From assembly GCA_017528345.1 (NCBI GenBank), contig JAFXOX010000033.1, positions 1-63,132 of the forward strand: DNA of 63,132 nt, written 5' to 3'. A model generated the notes under the pieces. It saw nothing but the letters and a program-made list of their open reading frames with translations, was not told the DNA's origin and did not search any database. Of the stretch, positions 58,824 through 63,132 are shown piece by piece. The DNA is from Desulfovibrio sp. (GTDB lineage: Bacteria > Desulfobacterota > Desulfovibrionia > Desulfovibrionales > Desulfovibrionaceae). Made by a program: the position numbers and the translations under genes. The first letter of the stretch is position 1, and each line of letters opens with the position of its first letter.

Positions 58824-61322
58824 ATGCCAACGCCCAAGGAGCAGCAGAATAAGCCAAGAAGTGGTTATGCCCGGGAGATGACAGGCCTCTTTCTCTTCTT
58901 CTGGGCCGTTTTTCTTGTGCTTTGTCTTGTCACCTTTGACAAGAATGATCCTGGTCTCAACCAGGTGAGTACCGTTGCGGTCGTTGCCAATAAAGCCGGT
59001 CTCTTCGGCTCCTATGTCGCGGCTTTTCTCAATGAATGGTTTGGTTTCTGTGCCTTTCTGTGGCCGGCCTTTTTTGTGATCCTTGGGCTTGCCTGCATTT
59101 CGCAGCGACTTGTTTTCAATTGGCGTATATGGTGCGGATTTTTCCTGCTGGTGCTTTTTTTGCTGGAAACCAGTGAGGCCTGGGATATCCGCCTTGGTGA
59201 CTTTACCCCCGGCGGTATCGCAGGCCATGGCCTCTACGCTTTTACCACGCATTATCTTCATCCCCTTGGCGCGTCCCTGCTCTGGCTTTTCCTCTTGATG
59301 GTGGCTGTGGAGCTCATTTTTGATCTGTCGTGGTTTGCGCTCTTTGGCAGGGTATTTCAGCTTCTGAAACAAAAACTTCAAGAAAAACATGAAGTTTCGT
59401 CGCAGACACCGGCTTCGGAGTTTTTGAGCGCCAAGGATGCTCATGAGCCCTCCAAAACATTCTGGCAGAGATGGTCGAAGGTTTTTTCGCTCTTTGCCAA
59501 AAAGCCTCGCGTCGAACCTCTCCCTGAGCTCTACACTGCTGAGCCCAAGACTCCTCCAGCTGATGAGCCGCTTTTTCAGCCGCCGGAAAACCTCTATAAG
59601 GAAGAAACCGATGACGAGGATCTTCTGGGGCTGTCGACAAAGCCTGCGGTGAAAAAGACTGAACCACCTCAGAGCGATCAGGCGAGCGCTGAACTTGTGC
59701 CGCCAGAAACGCCTGTGCCGCCTGAACCTCTTCCTGAGCCTATTGTGGAAGAAGTGCCCGTTGCCAAGGAGGCTGCGCAAAACAAAAGTGCTGCTCCCTC
59801 GGCTCTTGATAAACTGCAGTCGCTTTTTGGCCGTGGCAAGAAAAATGAGCCCGAGCCTGCTCCAGTACCTCGCCCCAAAAAGAATGCCAAGTCTGATGTC
59901 TTTCCCCTGCCTCCCCTGAGCCTTTTGTCGGAGCCTGTGCGCACGCCTCAGCATGAGAAGGAGGATATGCGTGAAAAGGCCCAGGTTTTGATGCAGACGT
60001 TGAGCGAATTTGCCATTGAAGGAGAACTTGCGGCCATAACGCCCGGGCCTGTGGTGACACTCTTTGAGGTCAGACCGGCCAGTGGCGTCAGAGTCAATAA
60101 GTTTCTCAATATCAGCGACGATATGGCGCGTGTGCTCAAAACCCCCTCTGTGCGCGTCATAACCCCTGTTCCAGGCAAGGATACCGTAGGTATTGAAATT
60201 CCCAATGAGAAGCGGGAATTTGTCAATTTTCGTGAACTTGTGGCAACGGATGCCTTCCGCAAGGCGGGTAGCCCTTTGCTTATGGCCCTGGGTAAGGATA
60301 CGGCAGGTCGGCCTGTCTTTGCCGATCTCGCCCTGATGCCGCATATGCTTATTGCCGGAGCAACCGGTACGGGTAAAAGTGTCTGTTTAAACAGCATTCT
60401 CGCCAGTTTTCTCTACCGCAGCCAGCCCTCGGAACTCAAACTTCTGCTCATTGATCCCAAGCGCGTGGAAATGTCGGTCTATGCCGATGAACCACATCTC
60501 ATCCATCCTGTGGTCAATGAACCGTCTGATGCCAAAAATGCCCTGGAATGGGCCACCAGTGAAATGGACTCTCGTTTTAAGGCCATGGCCAGGCTTGGCG
60601 TGCGCAATATCGCCAATTTCAACAAGCGTTTAAAAAGCTATGGCAAGAACAGGCCCGATGAACTGGCTGATCTTGAACCCTTGCCCTATATCGCCATTGT
60701 CATTGACGAATTGGCGGATCTGATGCTGATGGCAGACCGCAAGGATGTGGAAAACAGCATCGTGCGGCTGGCACAGCTGGCCAGAGCCTGCGGCATTCAT
60801 ATGATTTTGGCGACCCAGAGACCCAGCGTGAATGTCGTGACCGGTATCATCAAGGCCAATTTTCCCTGCCGTATCTCCTTTCAGGTTGCTGCCATCGCCG
60901 ATTCACGGACCATTCTCGATTCTGCAGGTGCTGAAAAGCTTCTGGGGAAGGGTGACATGCTCTTCAGGCCCGTTGATACCACTCTTAAACGCTTGCACGG
61001 TGCCTTTTTGAGTGATGACGAGGTTTGCTCCATAGTCGGGCACTGGAAGGCTCTTGCCGAACCTTCGTATAAGGTTGATTTTTCACGTTGGGAGTCTGGT
61101 CAGGAGCAGGGTCAGAAGGGCTCTGGAGGCGGCGAGGGCGACGACGATCTGTTTGATGAAGTCCTCGAGTTTGTCATGCAGGAGGGAATAGCTTCCATTT
61201 CCAAAATTCAGCGGCGCTTCCGTATAGGCTTCAACCGAGCCGCAAGACTTGTGGAAGCCTTGGATGCTCAGGGCAAGCTCGATCCTCCCGACGGCAGCAA
61301 GCCCCGTAAGGTGCGCCGCTGA
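58824..61322 (+). CDS. ftsK: FtsK/SpoIIIE DNA translocase
   Basis: The product has 832 residues. Four transmembrane helices (about 20-180) anchor it, followed by a proline- and glutamate-rich linker (about 190-370). The motor domain has AGATGTGKSVCLNSILASFL (Walker A, about 512-520) and ALPYIAIVIDELADLMLM-type Walker B (about 618-630). The C-terminal gamma winged helix (about 765-832, ISKIQRRFRIGFNRAARLVE) reads the polarity sequences near dif. It pumps chromosomal DNA through the division septum. I chose ATG 58824 with GGGG upstream; GTG 58803 and TTG 58797 inside the end of efp are alternatives. Confidence 0.95.
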   Translation: MPTPKEQQNKPRSGYAREMTGLFLFFWAVFLVLCLVTFDKNDPGLNQVSTVAVVANKAGLFGSYVAAFLNEWFGFCAFLWPAFFVILGLACISQRLVFNWRIWCGFFLLVLFLLETSEAWDIRLGDFTPGGIAGHGLYAFTTHYLHPLGASLLWLFLLMVAVELIFDLSWFALFGRVFQLLKQKLQEKHEVSSQTPASEFLSAKDAHEPSKTFWQRWSKVFSLFAKKPRVEPLPELYTAEPKTPPADEPLFQPPENLYKEETDDEDLLGLSTKPAVKKTEPPQSDQASAELVPPETPVPPEPLPEPIVEEVPVAKEAAQNKSAAPSALDKLQSLFGRGKKNEPEPAPVPRPKKNAKSDVFPLPPLSLLSEPVRTPQHEKEDMREKAQVLMQTLSEFAIEGELAAITPGPVVTLFEVRPASGVRVNKFLNISDDMARVLKTPSVRVITPVPGKDTVGIEIPNEKREFVNFRELVATDAFRKAGSPLLMALGKDTAGRPVFADLALMPHMLIAGATGTGKSVCLNSILASFLYRSQPSELKLLLIDPKRVEMSVYADEPHLIHPVVNEPSDAKNALEWATSEMDSRFKAMARLGVRNIANFNKRLKSYGKNRPDELADLEPLPYIAIVIDELADLMLMADRKDVENSIVRLAQLARACGIHMILATQRPSVNVVTGIIKANFPCRISFQVAAIADSRTILDSAGAEKLLGKGDMLFRPVDTTLKRLHGAFLSDDEVCSIVGHWKALAEPSYKVDFSRWESGQEQGQKGSGGGEGDDDLFDEVLEFVMQEGIASISKIQRRFRIGFNRAARLVEALDAQGKLDPPDGSKPRKVRR

Positions 61323-61535
61323 GAACGCAGAGCATAGCTCTTGTCTTTTTGCTGGCTTTGCGTCAGAATTTTTCTTTGTTCTTTGCCGATGACGTGGTAG
61401 AGATCACGAAGCTCCCTTGGGGGCTTTTGCTTTCTTTCGGAGTTTTGCTGGAACTATCGGGAGTACGCCTTAAGAAAGCTTGCCAAGCGCTGTTTTCGCG
61501 CAGGCAAGCATTCAACCTTTTTCCAGGTGGACACT

Positions 61536-62201
61536 ATGCCTCAGCTTCTCTTTGTTTTCTCTCTTCTTGCCTGTCTTTTTCTGCCAGGGAAGCTTTTGGC
61601 AGACGATTTGACGGGCAATATACAGCAGCATTATGCAGGCATGACCTCTTTTAAGGCCGAATTTGCCCAAACTTTGACGCACCGAGAAAGTGGCGCTGTG
61701 GAAAAGCGGCAGGGGACCTTGACTTTTGCCAAGCCTCTGCGGCTGCTCTGGCAGACCTCTTCTCCCAGAAAAGAGCTGCTTTTGATCACCAAGGACGTCA
61801 TCTGGAACTATATTCCAGATGAGGAAATCGCCTATCAGTACAACCCCAATCTCATGCACGGGGCTGCCAATATCATTCAGGTGATCACAGGACAGGCGGA
61901 TCTGATGCGTGATTTTGAGGTGAAGCGTGTGGGTTTAGAGAACAATCTCCAAAGATTGAAGCTCTATCCCAAAAATCCGACAACACAGTTGGTTGAGGCC
62001 GATATCTGGGTCGATGCCAAAAGTGGCGTCATTATGAAGAGCGAAAGTGTGGATTTTTACGGCAATGGCAATACCATTGCGTTCACTTCCTATACAGAAA
62101 ATGTTCAGATCAAAGACTCCCTCTTCCGTTTTTCTCCGCCCAAGGGGGTAGAGGTGGAAGATCGACGTAATGACAGTCAAGGGAAGGATCTTTTGCGGTA
62201 A
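61536..62201 (+). CDS. lolA: LolA-like outer-membrane lipoprotein carrier
   Basis: The product has 221 residues. The signal peptide (MPQLLFVFSLLACLFLPGKL, cleavage near LLA-DD) is followed by the LolA barrel: MTSFKAEFAQTLTHRESGAV, GTLTFAKPLRLLWQTSSPRK, VIWNYIPDEEIAYQYNPN, and later ADIWVDAKSGVIMKSESVDF. It carries lipoproteins from the inner membrane LolCDE complex to the outer membrane. The region 61323-61535 after ftsK holds no gene. AGGTGG precedes ATG 61536; the frame also allows GTG 61527. Confidence 0.9.
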   Translation: MPQLLFVFSLLACLFLPGKLLADDLTGNIQQHYAGMTSFKAEFAQTLTHRESGAVEKRQGTLTFAKPLRLLWQTSSPRKELLLITKDVIWNYIPDEEIAYQYNPNLMHGAANIIQVITGQADLMRDFEVKRVGLENNLQRLKLYPKNPTTQLVEADIWVDAKSGVIMKSESVDFYGNGNTIAFTSYTENVQIKDSLFRFSPPKGVEVEDRRNDSQGKDLLR

Positions 62202-62210
62202 GAAAGTGCC

Positions 62211-62816
62211 ATGAAAACGTTTTTGCACGCTGGCTGCGGCTCGGCCACCAAAGCTCAGACAACGCCTGTCTTTCGCTCTGACGAATGGCGAGAAGTGCGT
62301 CTGGATGTTGATCCGCTTTGTCAACCGGACATTGTCTCTTCTGTGACCAAGATGGATGCTGTTGCCGATGGCTCCATGGACGCGGTTTTCAGTTCACACA
62401 ATATCGAGCATCTTTATGCCCATGAAGTGCCCCTGGCCATTCATGAGTTTTTGCGTGTGCTGAACGACGATGGGTATCTTGTGATCACCTGCCCAGATCT
62501 CAAGGCTGTTTGTTCCCTGATTGTCGAAGACAAGCTCTTGCAGCCGTGTTACACCTCACCTGCTGGTCCTGTTGCCCCCTTTGATATCCTCTATGGTTAT
62601 CGTCCCTTTGTGGCCCGGGGGCATGAGAGTATGGCTCACAAATCAGGATTTACCGAAAAGGTTTTGACCTGGACGCTACGTCACCATGGTTTTTCCATGG
62701 TCGCCAGTATGCACCGTCCAGGCCCTCATTTTGATATTTTTGCTCTGGCCACAAAGAAATCTATGCCAGACCAGGAGCTTCGTGCGCTTGCTCGTGCCCA
62801 CTTTCCGAGTGTGTAA
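62211..62816 (+). CDS. SAM-dependent methyltransferase
   Basis: This 201-residue class I methyltransferase has LHAGCGSATK (motif I, about 5-14), an acidic residue in VRLDVDPLCQPDIV (motif II) and VFSSHNIEHLYAHEVPLAIH with VLNDDGYLVITCPDLKAV (motifs IV-V). It is cytoplasmic and short, like many small-molecule or sugar methyltransferases. It starts 9 bases after lolA. The substrate is not evident; no neighbouring pathway gene helps. Confidence 0.8.
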   Translation: MKTFLHAGCGSATKAQTTPVFRSDEWREVRLDVDPLCQPDIVSSVTKMDAVADGSMDAVFSSHNIEHLYAHEVPLAIHEFLRVLNDDGYLVITCPDLKAVCSLIVEDKLLQPCYTSPAGPVAPFDILYGYRPFVARGHESMAHKSGFTEKVLTWTLRHHGFSMVASMHRPGPHFDIFALATKKSMPDQELRALARAHFPSV

Positions 62817-62845
62817 TAGCTTCGTTTTTTTGCCTGACATTTTTC

Positions 62846-62874
62846 TTGACGAGAGTGACTGTATTGTGTAGGCT
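62846..62874 (+). promoter_or_regulatory. possible promoter of tRNA-Leu
   Basis: TTGACG (62846-62851) and TAGGCT (62869-62874) are 17 bases apart, about 37 bases upstream of the mature tRNA. The -10 match is only moderate. Confidence 0.4.
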
Positions 62875-62910
62875 TTTGAAGTAAATTTTTGTCGGAATTG
62901 ACGAAAATGT

Positions 62911-62997
62911 GCCGGGATGGTGGAATTGGTAGACGCGACGGACTCAAAATTCGTTGGGAGCGATCCCGTGAGAGTTCAAGTCTCTCTCCCGGTACCA
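62911..62997 (+). tRNA. tRNA-Leu (CAA), CCA encoded
   Basis: The 87-base tRNA has a 7-bp acceptor stem (GCCGGGA/TCCCGGT with one G-T pair), a D arm with AATTGGTAGA, an anticodon stem ACGGA/TTCGT around loop CTCAAAA (anticodon CAA), a long variable arm (GGGA-GCGA-TCCC) typical of class II Leu tRNA, a T arm GAGAG-TTCAAGT-CTCTC, discriminator A and an encoded CCA. It decodes UUG. Confidence 0.97.
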
Positions 62998-63009
62998 AAA
63001 ATGATAAAA

Positions 63010-63037
63010 AAACCCCTTTTTCAAGGGGTTTTTTTGT
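63010..63037. terminator. terminator after tRNA-Leu, bidirectional
   Basis: AACCCCTT and AAGGGGTT close a short loop, with A- and T-runs on both sides, so it ends both the tRNA transcript and the convergent minus-strand gene. Confidence 0.9.
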
Positions 63038-63047
63038 GCCCAAATTT

Positions 63048-63132
63048 CTATTTCAGTACCCGTTTACCGGCATTATAAGCGGATTTACTTATTACCCATC
63101 GGAATACTCTCGGGAATGTATCGGGAATAGCC
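63048..63132 (-). CDS. 3' end of a minus-strand gene of unknown function (partial)
   Basis: On the minus strand the frame entering at the right edge reads AIPDTFPRVFRWVISKSAYN and ends with a few basic residues before a TAG at 63050-63048, just before the bidirectional terminator. Only 27 residues are visible. Its place directly beside a tRNA gene, where integrases often sit, makes an island or prophage gene possible, but no integrase motif is visible. Confidence 0.4.
   Translation of the reverse strand, partial: AIPDTFPRVFRWVISKSAYNAGKRVLK

Noticed and set aside
58767..60344. 525-codon open frame on the minus strand across ftsK
   Set aside because: It lies opposite the confirmed ftsK reading frame, is extremely rich in Lys, Arg and His, and shows no domain or ribosome binding site. 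It is a codon-bias shadow.

Overview
The window looks like chromosome of a sulfate-reducer-type bacterium of the Desulfovibrionaceae (Desulfobacterota). The evidence is a moderate-GC housekeeping backbone with a Mn-dependent family II pyrophosphatase, FeoA/FeoB, a TRAP uptake system, several c-di-GMP enzymes, and an efp-ftsK-lolA run next to acpS, ychF and engB. The assignment is inference from gene content; no rRNA is present, and the single tRNA is Leu(CAA) at the right end.

Layout. 1-750: tail of an AT-hook protein and a glycosyltransferase missing its N-terminal half. 1.0-6.6 kb: a small secreted protein, then a TetR-adaptor-RND pump operon with an operator between its -35 and -10. 6.9-9.0 kb: a zinc-ribbon protein, a phage P5-like lytic-fold protein and a secreted propeller-like protein. 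9.7-12.2 kb: a YpfJ-type metalloprotease, a Ro60/TROVE-like (DUF2828) vWA protein, and opposite its promoter a probable structured small RNA with its own terminator. 12.2-17.7 kb: a LysR regulator divergent from cyclophilin-like, flavodoxin and cupin genes, a Tat-exported DUF362 protein, and an alpha/beta hydrolase with an acetyltransferase. 17.7-22.6 kb: an AT-rich foreign island with a frameshifted AAA/PD-(D/E)XK gene and an array of four small immunity-like genes separated by 86-bp direct repeats. 22.7-25.2 kb: feoA-feoB. 25.9-31.2 kb: a repressor-like regulator, ppaC, and hslU with a diguanylate cyclase. 31.3-39.9 kb (minus strand): a second diguanylate cyclase, a TRAP transporter, an AEC carrier, an HD-GYP phosphodiesterase and aspartokinase. 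40.7-49.7 kb: a Fic protein, nnr-tsaE, two small secreted proteins, a 107-bp MITE-like element, an amino-acid-transporter/histidine-kinase fusion, and a HEAT-repeat pseudogene. 49.8-56.1 kb: a clostripain-like protease, a 12-TM LuxR regulator, a rhodanese without its cysteine, a lipase-like hydrolase and acpS. 56.3-62.8 kb: ychF, engB, efp, ftsK, lolA and a methyltransferase. The right end has tRNA-Leu(CAA) and the 3' tip of a minus-strand gene.

The most unusual signal is an RNA element that occurs five times immediately upstream of unrelated genes (the secreted protein at 1068, DUF362, hslU, lysC, ychF). Each copy is a Shine-Dalgarno, then a stem strand (CAGCG or a compensated variant), an inner hairpin, the complementary strand (CGCTG), and an 8-10 nt spacer to the start codon. 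Folding the hairpin would bring a distant Shine-Dalgarno to normal distance from the ATG. The segment just inside the stem can instead pair with the Shine-Dalgarno, which suggests a two-state translational switch. The other main findings are the candidate RNA beside the Ro-like gene and the orphan immunity array.
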